A stretch of 35,113 bases of DNA from Sperchopsis tessellata (GCA_033557685.1 JAWQRN010000177.1:1-35113), one strand, 5' to 3'. Counted from the stretch's first letter, positions 1-9,960 are shown. Numbers and translations are program-made. Notes: generated by a model from the letters alone, not told the origin.

Positions 1-129
1 TATATATATATATATGTAAATATAAAAATAAATATTATTGTTTTAAATAATGTTTTGTTTATTTGTTTTGTTTGTAATTTAAAAATAGGTTACTTATAAT
101 TTTAATATTGTCATAGTCTACGTTATGTT

Positions 130-295
130 TTAATTTATAAATATGCTGCTAGTGCTGTACTATTAGGTTTTATGCGATTATCTGATTTATGGTCATTAAT
201 CCTTATTTTTTATTTTGAGCTTGTTTGGCCAATATAAACTTTTGAGCAATCACAGCATTTTAATTTGTAAACAACATTAGTTTTATTTATTTTTT
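130..295 (-). pseudogene. GIY-YIG endonuclease fragment of PLE-1
   Basis: On the minus strand the sequence reads NVVYKLKCCDCSKVYIGQTS followed by RINDHKSDNRIKPNSTAL. This is the CxxC plus YIGQT signature of the GIY-YIG domain at the C-terminus of Penelope-like proteins. It follows the reverse transcriptase remnant in the correct orientation. The frame is lost on both sides, so the fragment is a relic. Confidence 0.65.
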
Positions 296-479
296 TTTTA
301 TTTTTGATTTTAATTTGCTTTATTAGTGTAGAAAGTTTTTTTGTATTTGTATTATGAATTTGTTTTTTATATTTAATTTTATTGATAGTTTAATTTATGA
401 TGTGTTCTGGAAAATTATTATTCAATTATTTTGAATTTTTGTCATATTTGTGTAACAGAAATCTTTATGTGTAATTTTG

Positions 480-1500
480 GTGGCTTTGTCAATTACGTTT
501 TTTAGTACATTCATTTTCTGTTTTTTTAGGATGGTTTGAAAACCAGTTTATATATCTGCCGCTATGTGTTTCTATTTGATACCAATTTAATTTAATAGTA
601 TTGTCTTTGTTTTTAATAATTAGTGTGTCTTATAAGAAAATTCTATATTTTTTTCTATTTATGCTGTAAATTGTAATGTATGATACTCACTGAAAATATT
701 TAATAGTTCGTTAGTTTAAACATTTTTGTATGTTAAATTAATGTCGAATAGAAAGTAAAATTCAGGTATGTATGGTAGTTTTTCTAAATATTTGTCTTCT
801 AATTGTTCCATGACTATGTTAGCCACTAATGATGATAGGGGATTTCCCATTGCACATGCAAATATTTGTGGATAAAATTTGATTCGTATTGAAAATAAGT
901 ACAATTTGTAGCTTCTAAAAAGTCTTGAAGTGAAATATCCGAATATTGTTTTATATCATTCCATTTGTTTGTTATGTTGTCGGTTATTAAGTTAAAAGGA
1001 ATATTTGTGTATAAAGAGTTTACATCTAATGAAATGAAGATGTGATCATGTGTGATTTTTAGATGTTTTATTTTATTTGCAACATCTATCGAATTTTTAA
1101 AAGAATGTTTTTTTTTAGTTATTATATTACTTAATATTTTACATATAAATTTTTGAAAGTTTATATGTTGGTGAGTTTATTGCACATACTATTGGACGAA
1201 AAGGTCTATTTTCATTGTGTATTGTAGGTGAAAAATATATTTTAGGTGATGTTGTATTTTTAAATATAAGCTTATCTTTAGTTTCTTCACTGATATGTAA
1301 TTTGTTCTATATTTTAAGCAAAAAATTATTTGTTTTTTTATATAGTATTCGTTGGATCTTTGTTTAAAACTTTGTAGCTGTGTCAATTAATGTTTCAAAT
1401 GATTAACCCTCGTATTCCCTTCTGTCAATTAATACTGTGAGATTACCTTTATCAACTTTAGTAACTATAATATTTGGATTTTCCTTGTGTTTGTTTCATA
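480..1500 (-). pseudogene. Penelope-like reverse transcriptase, broken
   Basis: Motifs appear in the expected order on the minus strand, in shifting frames. VTKVDKGNLTVLIDRREYE lies near 1440-1490. PKIYFSP and RPFRPIVCAINSPTYKLSK lie near 1165-1270. The motif A region SLDVNSLYTNIPF lies near 1000-1050 and keeps its catalytic Asp. Motif B, GNPLSSLVANIVMEQLE, lies near 795-850. The motif C region reads FYFLFDIN where a Y-x-D-D signature is expected, so the catalytic pair is damaged. Downstream, NELLNIFSEYH and QKMNVLKNVIDKATKITHKD match the usual thumb and linker region. Multiple stops make it non-functional. Confidence 0.7.
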
Positions 1501-1735
1501 ATATTAAGATGTAACATATTTATAGTTTTGTCTCCAGTATGTTTTTTTTTTATAATGGATAATGGATGAAATTTTCTTCTCGTAAACTTTTTGCTTGTGT
1601 TTTGGTAAAGTGATGTGTTACTGTTTCTACGTTTTTAATAGTAATAACAAATAATACTAATAAAAAAAACCGAAAGTTAACAAAACTTAACAATCAGAAG
1701 AACGTTTTATTCACCTGTAATACCTTCACCGTGCT

Positions 1736-2951
1736 CAATTGCGACATCAGAACAAAGGCAGTCCTCACACAAATAGGTTATGTTTACAATTTATAGTAAA
1801 CAAATCACATTCAAAAACACTGAACTAAAAGAGACGAAAAACAAGCAAATTACAAACATACACACTTTTAAAACGAAGGTCCATGAAAAAAATCCTTTAA
1901 TTTAAGCAAAATTCCTATCTTGTTTGAATGATAAGCAAAAACGAATGACAAATCAAACCAAACTACCATTGTGTCAACTTACAAACACCAAAAAGGAGAC
2001 GAAAAACACAAGACTAACAAGACTCCAAGAAAATTAAAAAGCAGCAACACTATGGTGCAAGTAATTAAAAGAACCTGTTAAAATGTCACGTAAAATGTAG
2101 AGAACGGATTACATCAATAAGACGCCAGTCCGCCGCAGGACGATGTATTCTGATAAACCGGAAGGCATGCAATAAAAAAACAGGGTGGATATATATCCCC
2201 AAATAAGAGTAATCGATAATACCAAAGGCATACCTATACCAATGGATGAGGAGGCAAGAAGATTTACTGTTGTAAAATGTAGGTATATGTGGTACTAAAT
2301 CCCTCTACGTCTTTTTTTAATATTGAGAATATCATTTTGGCATCTTATGTGATAAATCTCTAAGAAGCACATTTTATTGTGGTTTTACTCAACCTCCAGG
2401 ACTTTAACATTTTCAAAATGTGCGAGGTGTTATTAACATGAACACTAAGTCCACATATCAAAGGCTTACATCGACCATCATTCTTGTGATATATCCACCT
2501 CATACTAAGTTTTTGTGAGGTCTTTCCGATATACTTTTTTGGACAATCCGAGCATTGCACACAGTACACCACCCCACTAATTTGTTTGGTAGGAGTCTTT
2601 TATTTGAGATGTGTAAAATGGATTATATTAAGATTACTATTAGTTATTTTTGCAGTCTTGTGTTTTCGTCTCCTTTTTGGTGTTTGTAGGTTGGCACCAG
2701 ATAGTTCGGTTTAAATTGTCATCCGTTTTTGATTATCAATCAAACAACATAATAATTTTGCGTAAATTAAAGGATCTTTTCATAGGCCTTCGTTTTAAAA
2801 GTGTGTATGTTTGTAATTTGCTTGCACAGATATATTGGTGTTTTTCGTCTCTTTAAGTTCAGTATTTTTGAATGTGGTTTGTTTACTTTAGTTGTAAACA
2901 GAACCTATTTGTACGAAGACTGACTTTGTTGTGATCAATTGATCGCAATTG
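1736..2951. repeat. Inverted repeat flanking a Penelope GIY-YIG fragment
   Basis: The arm at 1736-2014 is the reverse complement of 2653-2951, with scattered mismatches and a small indel (about 15 extra bases near 2826-2840 on the right arm). Shared blocks include ACAAACACCAAAAAGGAGAC, CAAATTACAAACATACACAC and the outer CAATTGCGA. The loop (2015-2652) contains a minus-strand GIY-YIG fragment. Penelope elements often carry terminal repeats of variable orientation (pseudo-LTRs), so an element with inverted pseudo-LTRs is the likely explanation. Confidence 0.7.
2330..2585 (-). pseudogene. GIY-YIG endonuclease fragment of a second Penelope-like element
   Basis: The minus-strand frame reads VVYCVQCSDCPKKYIGKTSQ, then HKNDGRCKP and SVHVNNTSHIL. 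This is the CxxC-PKKYIGKT pattern of Penelope GIY-YIG domains, with the later conserved His region. No reverse transcriptase is seen upstream (higher coordinates), where the inverted-repeat arm starts at once. The copy is therefore 5'-truncated. It differs clearly from the GIY-YIG of PLE-1, so it belongs to another family or insertion. Confidence 0.7.
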
Positions 2952-3203
2952 AAAACGATGAAGTTTTCTTACTGTTTGGTACTAACCTACATATGGTATT
3001 AGTCTGTTAGGTTTTTACATTACTGTTTAATTGTTTAGCATGTAAACTTGGCTAATTTTGTTTTATCTCTATTGTACATAGGGTGGTTTCGAAAATGGAA
3101 ACGATTGGTTTACCAAAACGTAAACTCACTGGATAAATCAAGCTTTAATTTAACAGAATCCACCTTTGTGTCACACCGTTGTTTAGACCTCCCCGATAGA
3201 TAA

Positions 3204-3207
<4 letters not shown>

Positions 3208-3254
<47 letters not shown>
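3208..3254. repeat. (TA)n microsatellite
   Basis: Uninterrupted alternating T and A over about 47 bases. Other TA tracts in the window lie at 1-15, 19918-19970, 29338-29373 and 30738-30782. Apparent IYIYIY peptides on the minus strand are artefacts of this tract. Confidence 0.95.
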
Positions 3255-3255
<1 letters not shown>

Positions 3256-3469
3256 CATTTTGAACTTCAAGAAAAAAGTTTCGGATATTATTATTGTAGT
3301 GTAGCACTTACTATTTCTGTTTTTATTTGCAGATCTTTTACATAAGCAGTGCATTTCTTAAGCAATTTCTTCACATTTTAATCTTAGAAAAATCAGCTCC
3401 AAAAAAGTAGGATAAAACAATATGTTTAAATCTATATATTTATCAACAGCACAACCAACTTGTTATGCA

Positions 3470-3475
3470 TTTAAT
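3470..3475 (-). promoter_or_regulatory. Candidate polyadenylation signal ATTAAA
   Basis: ATTAAA on the minus strand lies about 55 bases past the stop codon of the acyltransferase terminal exon. It is the common variant of AATAAA. AT-rich sequence makes chance hits frequent, so its value comes only from its position. Confidence 0.35.
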
Positions 3476-3529
3476 ACTAATTTAAAAGTACAATGAAATA
3501 GCAACAGTGATACAAAAACAATAACAAGT

Positions 3530-3687
3530 TTAAACAAATTCTAGTTTGGTGTCCTTGGGATTCTCTAAGTAATTGTACTTTTGTTCTTCAAACAACTTTT
3601 CCAGTTCTTCCATAAATTTGCTATGGAGTGCGTCGATTTGCTCAGATGTTGGTTCTTCAACTTTTTCTACATCGATTGGTTTTCCAA
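3530..3687 (-). CDS. DGAT2/MOGAT-type acyltransferase, terminal exon
   Basis: This exon encodes the C-terminus of a DGAT2-family protein: GKPIDVEKVEEPTSEQIDAL, then HSKFMEELEKLFEEQKYNY, ending LEFV and a TAA stop at 3530-3532. DGAT2 and MOGAT proteins end this way (VG-x-PI, then an acidic helix with a Y/H-x-x-F/Y-x-x-x-L-x-x-L-F pattern). The acceptor is TTTTGTTTCAG, with the exon starting at 3687 with two bases (TT) that complete a codon. The three long exons upstream all end in phase 1 (A or G), giving Ile or Val at the join. No second copy of this exon was found in the window. It may originally have belonged to the now broken copy at 8374-8688, or it may serve all copies. Confidence 0.85.
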
Positions 3688-3689
3688 CT

Positions 3690-4497
3690 GAAACAAAATA
3701 ACCATATATTAGAACAAATAATCTAAAAGTCTTGAACAATATTTTTGTTCTGGTATGTATGTTGTTCTATATAAAATTTTATAATTATGCTTAAAAAAAG
3801 TTGAGTTACATTTAGATATAATAAAAAATATCTTTAATTAGGTTTGTAAATCTTTATTTAGACGTAGTAGAGCTTATACAAATTATGTTAAAAAGAAACT
3901 GACAGTTCATTTCAATATTTTAGAAGGCATGCACTTCTATTTATGCACTTATAATCTAACATGTGTAACCATTAAATATTTGTAAAAATAAAAAATATTT
4001 CTTATATAATATCTATACCTACATTATTGAACCTAATTATCAATAGTTAATCTTAAAATAACAGAACATTGCCATTAAAATCTCGTGTGGAATCACACGA
4101 AGCACATTTTATACTATCTCCTAGACCAACAAATTATCGCATTACCCCTGAAACTTTCTGAAAATTTTATTACATTTTTGTCGTTTTAGTTATAATATTA
4201 TAAAGGTTTTCCAAATTCCAGTTTTTTCTTTTTAATTAAATATAGTAGTGTCAACTGTTTCATGTATAGTACTCATATTTATTGTTTTCAGTTTACTTTC
4301 TTTCGTTGAAATATCAATTTTTTTTTGTATTTTTCAGTTATCTTTTTCAATTAATGAATGCAATTTTAAAACAAAGATTCTGCCTTATAGTCGCGGAATG
4401 TGTGAGAATCATAAGTATATGGTGGTTGCAGGCGACGTTATATCGCTGAAACGCATATATTGAACCGTTCCACAGTATCCACGGTGTTATAAAGGTC
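3690..4497. other. Intronic or intergenic AT-rich sequence, no gene seen
   Basis: No coding similarity, RNA gene or clear repeat was recognised here. It lies inside the inferred acyltransferase intron(s). Confidence 0.5.
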
Positions 4498-4574
4498 GTT
4501 TCAGCGCTGCCGTTTCATCACCGGCCAAATCATCGCCGGCCAGTTTATCTTTGGCAGATTTAGCGCCAAACATA

Positions 4575-4626
4575 GGTATGAAATAACTTGGCGATGAACT
4601 ACCTCATCGCCAAGTTGTTTCATACC
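4575..4626. repeat. Hairpin within the MULE left end
   Basis: The arms 4575-4597 and 4604-4626 are 23 bases each and complementary except for one T/G position, with a 6-base loop. They carry the GGTATGAAA and TTGGCGATGA units that recur at the right end (6228-6250, 6362-6420). This makes the terminus fold on itself as well as pair with the other terminus. Confidence 0.85.
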
Positions 4627-4849
4627 GTGTTCATCCCATGCAGTAATAAAATTTGGAAGATTTATAACATACAAACATTTAAAATGCATTGCATAAAATT
4701 GGGGTTATTTCATATATTTACCATATTGTAACTTACCTATTATAATAAATGACTACAAATAATTAATGCGGTATAATTATCTATTTTATTTGTTCAATTG
4801 AAATAGAAAGGAGATGTGATAAAATAAATTAATGCACATTCTCATGATT

Positions 4850-6000
4850 ATTTAGCAGTAAACGAGGACGTCGCTACAGTCATTACTGGATTGAAACGTC
4901 GTGCGGAAACTACAGCAGAAAACACTGTCAGATAAATTATTCCCAGGACTGGACAAGCCGCAATTTCCCATAAGTGTGCATTAAGGAAGGTCATTCGCCG
5001 TAAATTAAATGAAGGGAGTGTTGTGCTTGCAGATCCCGATTCGGTAGAAGATTTTATGGTGCCAGTATTTTACAAAGTTTACCGAACGCAAGATGGTGTA
5101 GAAGAAATCCTTTTACTTCATTACTGCGGACAAGAGAATAATGAAAGATTTAAATTTTTGGACGGGAAACGTGGTACCGATATCTGCAAACATTTCTTTT
5201 CGATTTCACCACGTTTATTTCCCCAGGTATGCGTGGTCATAGCAAAGAAACATGGAGGCGTCCATCCTGTATGTAATGCTCTTATCCTGTATGTAATGCT
5301 CTTTTATCAAATAAAATGAAATGAACGTACATAAAAATGCTTGAAGCTATTAAGAGGCTAGTGCCAAATTAAAATCCGGAATCCGTCAATTACGATTTTA
5401 AGTACGCAGCTATTTCTGCAATGTTTTCCCGATATTAACATACACGGTTGTTTCTTCCATTTGACCAAAAATATGAAGAAGCATTTAGCTGAAATGGATA
5501 CAACAGTGATCTAGATTTTGAGTTAAAAGCTAAAATGATAGCATAGCTTTGGCATTTGTTCACCTTGACAATATTGACGAATATTTTGATGCTTTAGCAT
5601 ATGAATTGCCGCCAGAATTGCAACCATTAATAAATTGGTTCAAAGATAATTATATTTGATGCAAAATAGACGTAGAAATGGAAGACGACCTAGTTTATTT
5701 GCAACAGGAGTCTGGAATCTATATAATCTAGTGCTGCGGGAAGAAGATCGAACCAATAACCAAGCGGAGCTGCACAATGGCGACCGCAGACTGAATTAGG
5801 AATCCATCATCCGACTATTTGGAAGCTTATTGATGGATTACGAAAAGTACAAAAATAACAGCTTGTTACTGAAAGCGAACCACCTAAAACTTTGTAAATA
5901 TTGACAAGCTGACGAAAGAATAAAAAGGATAATGTCTGAGTTTCACAATAGAGATTCCATCGACTATCTGCGCGGATTAGTTCATAATTATCAGTTTTAA
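4850..6000 (+). pseudogene. MULE transposase, broken
   Basis: Fragments appear in several plus-strand frames in family order. First comes ITGLKRRAETTAENTVR and ALRKVIRRKLNEG (4880-5015). Then LADPDSVEDFMVPVFYKVY and ILLLHYCGQENNERFKFLDG (5025-5165), which includes the region where MULEs have their W-x-x-DGTF catalytic block. Near 5450-5500 is HGCFFHLTKNMKKHLAEMD, matching the G-C-x-F-H catalytic region. After it come AFVHLDNIDEYFDALAYELP (5555-5612) and NRRRNGRRPSLFATGVWNLY with REEDRTNNQAEL (5660-5770), the usual C-terminal block with the conserved NN-x-x-E. A short direct duplication at 5264-5301 (ATCCTGTATGTAATGCTCTT) adds to the frame damage. It cannot make an active enzyme. Confidence 0.7.
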
Positions 6001-6359
6001 ATATAATTAAGTATATTTTTTAATGTGAATGATTTTTAATATATTAAAACTTAGTTTTGTTTCAACTGAACATACAACATAAATAATTATACCGCATTAA
6101 TAGTAGCCATTTACTAATAGATAAGTTGCATGAAAAAATCTAATATAATAAATGTATAAAAAAACCCTAATTTTATGCAACAAATTTTACATCTTTGTGT
6201 GTTATAAACCTTCCAAATTATATGATTATGAAATAAGTTGGCAATGAACTGCCTGGCGCTAAATCGGCCTGCGATAAACTGGCCGAAGATGAAACGTCGG
6301 CGATGAATCGGCGGCGCTGAAACTTCCTAGACCAAATTTTAGTATTGCATAGTATCAAC

Positions 6360-6475
6360 CCGGTATGAAATAACGTGGCTATATGAATCGGCCGGCGATG
6401 AACTGGTCAGCGATGAACTGGGTCTGTCGATGAAACAGAGGCACTAAGGGGCGGCTATTAATCGTCCCATTCCAT
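6360..6475. repeat. Extra MULE-terminus-like fragment
   Basis: The sequence has the same GGTATGAAATAACG, GGCCGGCGATGAACTGG and CAGCGATGAACTGG units as the MULE ends but lies outside the inferred right end. It may be a solo terminus of a related element or a longer right end of the same one. Confidence 0.5.
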
Positions 6476-6795
6476 GCTATAACAGTATCAAGAGACATGA
6501 ACATACCATAAAAAACGAGGCAAAAGTCACAGATTGATAAAGAACCGGGTACAGCAAGCTGTACATTTATAGTTACTGCAGTCCAAAACATCACCAGATA
6601 AGTTTATTATGTATAAGCAGTGATATCATTATTGAGACGTCTAAGGGACAATGTATAAGTTCAAGAATACCTGATAGTGACCCAGGGTTGCCTGCACAGC
6701 ATCGAATAATCCGCTGAAAATTTGAAAGATTACACGTTATTTACCAAGAAGATGATTTAAGAAGAGTATGTTCTCCGATGATCCTAGATTTTTAT
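6476..6795. other. No gene recognised
   Basis: No coding similarity or structural RNA was recognised. It is bounded by the MULE-like terminus and a perfect hairpin. Confidence 0.4.
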
Positions 6796-6846
6796 ATAAA
6801 TTCTGCGATATACACACACTCTTAGTGTGTATATCGCAGAATTTAT
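6796..6846. repeat. Perfect 22-bp hairpin
   Basis: ATAAATTCTGCGATATACACAC at 6796-6817 is the exact reverse complement of 6825-6846, with a 7-base loop. It is not part of any recognised transposon. A perfect arm in such a decayed region implies recent origin or maintenance. Confidence 0.9.
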
Positions 6847-7109
6847 CAAACTTGTTGAAAATCTTAGACTTAGTGGAGGTTTCATCCTAGTATAGGTATT
6901 ATTTAAAGAGACAGAAGTTATTGGCCGTTTATATGAATGGAACTATTGGGACTAAACAGTACGTTGTTAATATTCCTGAACCTCAAGCTCTTTAAGTCGA
7001 ATATTAGTATACAAATAATTAACTCTAGCTAACCTCCTACCGCAGAATCTAAGATCAAAAGAGCGAGGAGTAGAATGCATGGTACACAGTTTCAAATAAT
7101 GCGGGTTGC

Positions 7110-7162
7110 AGGATCACTGATGAAGCGGTGGTATTCCACGAAACGTACGTCTGAATCACTCG
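7110..7162 (+). ncRNA. Candidate hammerhead ribozyme (degenerate or minimal)
   Basis: The core elements occur in order on the plus strand: CTGATGA at 7117-7123, GAAAC at 7140-7144 and GTC at 7149-7151. Stem II could be GTGG/CCAC (7128-7131 with 7136-7139, loop TATT) with unpaired AGCG before it, or GCGG/CCAC with one C-A mismatch. Stem III would be a minimal, palindromic GTAC between GAAAC and GTC, as in the short type-I hammerheads of retroelements. Stem I pairs GATCA (7112-7116) with TGA-A-TC (7152-7157) with a bulged A. Imperfect stem II lowers confidence. Penelope-like elements are known carriers of such motifs and are common in this window. Confidence 0.45.
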
Positions 7163-7351
7163 CCCGCGGATTGAAATGACTTTTGCAGTGTATTTTACTA
7201 TTAATATAACAACAGATGCCACTCTGTTAATTTACGGAGTTCGCAATATTTGTGCCAGGGGCATAGAAATATTTGCAATTTTCAATTTGGCGGAAACGAA
7301 AGATTATTTATAGTTGCACTATCATTTTTAAACAAAATTCCCAAGTTTAAT

Positions 7352-8100
7352 AACAAAAATGGACAATTTTACTCTTATGATTTTTAAAACAAAACAGAAT
7401 GAGATATTTTCAAAACTGGTTATAATTTCTGATAAAGCTAGAGATTTAAGTTATTTAGTAGCTGATTTTTTTGCTCAAAGAAAAAAACTCATCTTATTCC
7501 TGAAATCCTTATTTTACCAGACAGCTGAATTTTGATGAAGACTGGTGAAGCTAGGGGACGAAGCTCAAAATTAAATTATGAAAATGCCACTATTTAACAA
7601 CAATATTAGAATACGTATTGCACTATCGATGAGCATGTTGGTTATTTAAAGTATTATAACGAAGGACCACTCACATTGCAAGTACATGAATACACCGGCA
7701 TCAGTGGAAAGGTCATTTATTTGCATTTATAATTTTATTTGAAAATGAAAATATAAATAAATAAAAGAAGCTGGCAGAGATATTTTTGACGTTATGAACT
7801 TTTATTCAAAAATTAAAAAACGCTTAAAGTTTCGTGGAAGACTTGCATAAGTATTTGTACCGATGGGGAGTTATGTGTCTATTGTCAAAGAACGTAATCC
7901 GCATGTTCTACCATGCTTACATATAGAAGCACTTTTTATAAAATGAATTCTCGGATATTTGATAATTGTACTAGATTAGATAGTCACAGTAGTTTTTTAT
8001 TAAAAGCAAACCACAAAAAATTTATATATTTTAAAAATTGTGTGATGCCGTAGAATTCATGCATTTTTAATTATACGTATTTTCCCGTATTTTTAAAAAG
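7352..8100 (+). pseudogene. Old hAT transposase remnant (ZBED/SCAND3-like), cassette 1
   Basis: Broken plus-strand frames resemble hAT transposases of the ZBED5/SCAND3 kind. They show a YLV-A-F-A-QRK segment followed by GDEAQNKI-K-MPL-like sequence, and later a VC-DG-P-M-like and VKERNPHV segment. The same remnant occurs at 13258-14640 and 17160-19337. Here the site corresponding to the pogo insertion of those copies is empty (CATTGCAAGTACATGAATACACCGGC, around 7672-7700). It lies just 3' of the acyltransferase pseudogene and would have been in its intron. Confidence 0.55.
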
Positions 8101-8282
8101 GTTGTGCAGTTAATATCATGCACAAATTCAAGTTGTTTAATAATTATTCTTGATTATAAAATATTTTTCTATGCTTAAAATTACTTTCTTTTTGTTTTAT
8201 TTTACTAAAGTTTATATAATTTATTATTATAAATAAAAAAGGTGTGGACAAATTAAGCACCCAGATATCTCACTAAAATTCA

Positions 8283-8373
8283 TTCTTTCGTTTTTTTAAG
8301 TTAATTCTTGTAATTAATTTTTATTCTATGGATTTATTTTATGTTTGTTATTATTATATATTATAAATAAAGG
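8283..8373. repeat. Fragment shared with the 3' part of the hAT element at 25166-25277
   Basis: The sequences CATTC-TTCGTTTTTT..., AATTTTTATT-TATG-ATT-ATTTTAT, TGTTATTATTAT and TATTATAAATAAAGG recur in the same order at 25166-25277, near the right end of the younger hAT element. Homology stops where the acyltransferase pseudogene begins at 8374, so this fragment marks the breakpoint that removed the rest of the gene. Confidence 0.55.
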
Positions 8374-8688
8374 AACAAACATGTAATTCCTACTTTTGTT
8401 CAAAACACATCCTTCAAGTTTCTTAACTTTTATTGGAAAATATAGTCCTATATTCGTTAGTAGTGAATATTTTCTGAAGACTTCTATGGTTCTTCCTCCG
8501 TTTTCACAGGTGTCGGAATCAATGTAGATCCAGATGAAGTATAACAACAAATACGGCCAGAATTTCATAAAGAAAAGTATGTATACCGTTAAGAATATGT
8601 AGGTTTGTATTACCAAAAGAAAGAAGACAATGTAGTATATTATTCCTAACCAACTTTTTTACCAATTTATCGTTCGATTGTACATCAT
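8374..8688 (-). pseudogene. DGAT2/MOGAT-type acyltransferase, truncated pseudogene (copy 1)
   Basis: The start ATG is at 8688. The frame matches copies 2 and 3 (INW-KSW-GI-YY-VFFL-VQT), but codon 10 is TAA where they have Leu. Beyond it the N-terminal membrane segment, the CENGGRTIE block and the LYFPIKVKKLEG block are still readable to RNYMFV. There the sequence leaves the gene, just before the expected PHG catalytic motif, and runs into unrelated DNA. About 105 of 274 exon codons remain. The premature stop and loss of the catalytic centre make it a pseudogene. Its upstream region still matches those of copies 2 and 3. Confidence 0.85.
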
Positions 8689-8849
8689 ATTGCAACTACT
8701 TAATTCAAAGATTGGGTGAAATAAGTTCTCTTTTTCTATGTTTAAAATGCGAACTTAACTATGACGTTTGTAAGTGGCTTTTAATGTAAATACTTATGTA
8801 ACCAATTATTTGAAAAATAAAAACAAATATTTTCAGAAACTGATTAACA

Positions 8850-8945
8850 GGTACAAGCATAGGAAAGATAAATAAAGTTACTTTAATTGTTCGTGTCGCT
8901 ATTTATCTGTCCTTGCTTATATATCTTCCTATAACATATTTTTAA
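8850..8945 (-). promoter_or_regulatory. Conserved upstream block of acyltransferase copy 1
   Basis: This block is nearly the same as 15680-15775 and 26468-26565. On the minus strand it contains AAGCAAGGACAGATAAATAG, then a CGACACGAACAATTAAAGTAAC-like stretch, then TTTATTTATCTTT. It lies about 160-260 bases upstream of the ATG. It may hold the promoter or first transcribed bases. GATAAATA is a possible TATA-like element, and GATAA/TTATC occurs as an inverted pair. Confidence 0.4.
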
Positions 8946-8999
8946 ACTTTTAATTCAATTCCTAAAATGGAAGATGAGAGACTATAGAATAGCAAGAAT

Positions 9000-9539
9000 A
9001 GTTCAACAAATTTTGCGAGTTGAAGAACTGGCTAGCTGACAGTCCAGATTAAAATCAGATATGCATGTTTGAGATTTAATTGAAAAAAGATTTGTAACAC
9101 TTACTAACCGCCCATAAAACGTTGTTCAGCTATATGTTGTTCCAGTTGGTTTTGGGAATGAAATTGATGAATATGTTATTGGGTAATTTATATTGAGCAT
9201 GATGTGTCGTCAAACAGTTATGCAGAGATTAAAACACTCGCAATTAAAAGCTAATTGGATTTATTTGTAGATGGTGATCTTTTAATTTTATTTATATTTT
9301 GTTAATTTGTTGCAAATATATGATTAAATTAGTTTACAAAGAAACTGACATTTTTAAAATGATGTAATAATTATACGATTCAAGTGTATCGCGAAAAAAT
9401 GACGGTCTTAAAGAATAAATTACTCAAAAAAAAAAGAAAATGGAATAGAACATTATTTAGAAAGTTCACCAAGGCACATAGTTGCATATACTCACTCCCA
9501 CTAAGATTTAAATACAGTAGGGATCTACAAAAAGGAGCC
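9000..9539. other. No gene recognised
   Basis: AT-rich sequence between cassette 1 and the R1-like element. I saw no reliable coding or repeat signal. Confidence 0.4.
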
Positions 9540-9579
9540 TACACGTAATAATCGTCTTTTTGTTTTAGTGATCAAGTCA

Positions 9580-9960
9580 CGGCACTTCAGCAGAGATAGG
9601 TGCCACCTTAATAGTAGTCAGCGAATCTAACAAAAAAAATAGTAAGTGAATGTAACTGGCATATCGATACGGAAAAGGTTGTGGGGATAAGAGTTCGAGA
9701 CAAAAATATAGCAATCCACAAAACAGGGGATATCCCGAGGTTTGTGTTTGTGGAGACTGCTCAATTCGTCACTTACAGTTGCTACTTCTCTCCGAACGTT
9801 GGCGTGCGGGACTTTGCTGTGTCAGTGGGTATGTTGGCGGATGGCATATGGAGGCAGGAGAAGGGTATCAAAATGACAGGCAATTTCCACACGAGGGCTA
9901 CGAAGTGGGGTTCGGAGCGAACAAAGACAAGAGGAAATCTGGTCACCGATTAGGCAGTAA
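9580..9960 (+). pseudogene. R1-type AP endonuclease remnant
   Basis: The frame reads VVGIRVRDKNIAIHKTG, then TYSCYFSPNVGVRDFAV, then GNFHTRATKWGSERTKTRGN. This matches the R1/TRAS endonuclease pattern of YSCYFSPN and GDFN-K---WG-----RG. The catalytic GDFN is changed to GNFH, which loses the key Asp. A frameshift separates an upstream piece around 9585-9640. Confidence 0.65.

Larger units (their letters stand above)
1..1660 (-). mobile_element. Penelope-like retroelement, degenerate (PLE-1)
   Basis: Read on the minus strand, this stretch gives a Penelope-type reverse transcriptase followed by a GIY-YIG endonuclease, the normal order for Penelope-like elements. Reading frames are broken by many stops and shifts. 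The low-coordinate end reaches the window edge in a TA repeat (1-15), so the 3' end may lie outside. The high-coordinate end fades near 1660, short of an inverted repeat that belongs to a second Penelope fragment. Family assignment is firm from motif order; exact borders are uncertain. Confidence 0.7.
4498..6323 (+). mobile_element. MULE-type DNA transposon, degenerate
   Basis: The ends are inverted copies of each other. The left end starts GTTTCAGCGCTGCCG at 4498, and the right end finishes CGGCGGCGCTGAAAC at 6323. The similarity extends inward for about 100 bases through units of the type GGCGATGAA-CTGGCCG and GGCGCTAAATCGGCC. Between them lies a broken plus-strand MULE transposase. No clean target-site duplication is visible. 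An additional related terminal fragment follows at 6360-6475. Confidence 0.7.

Noticed and set aside
2650..2856. Plus-strand open frame of 68 codons
   Set aside because: It falls inside an arm of the Penelope inverted repeat and has no family similarity.
3110..3354. Minus-strand open frames with long IYIYIY stretches
   Set aside because: They are translations of a TA microsatellite. The same holds for 30627-30958.
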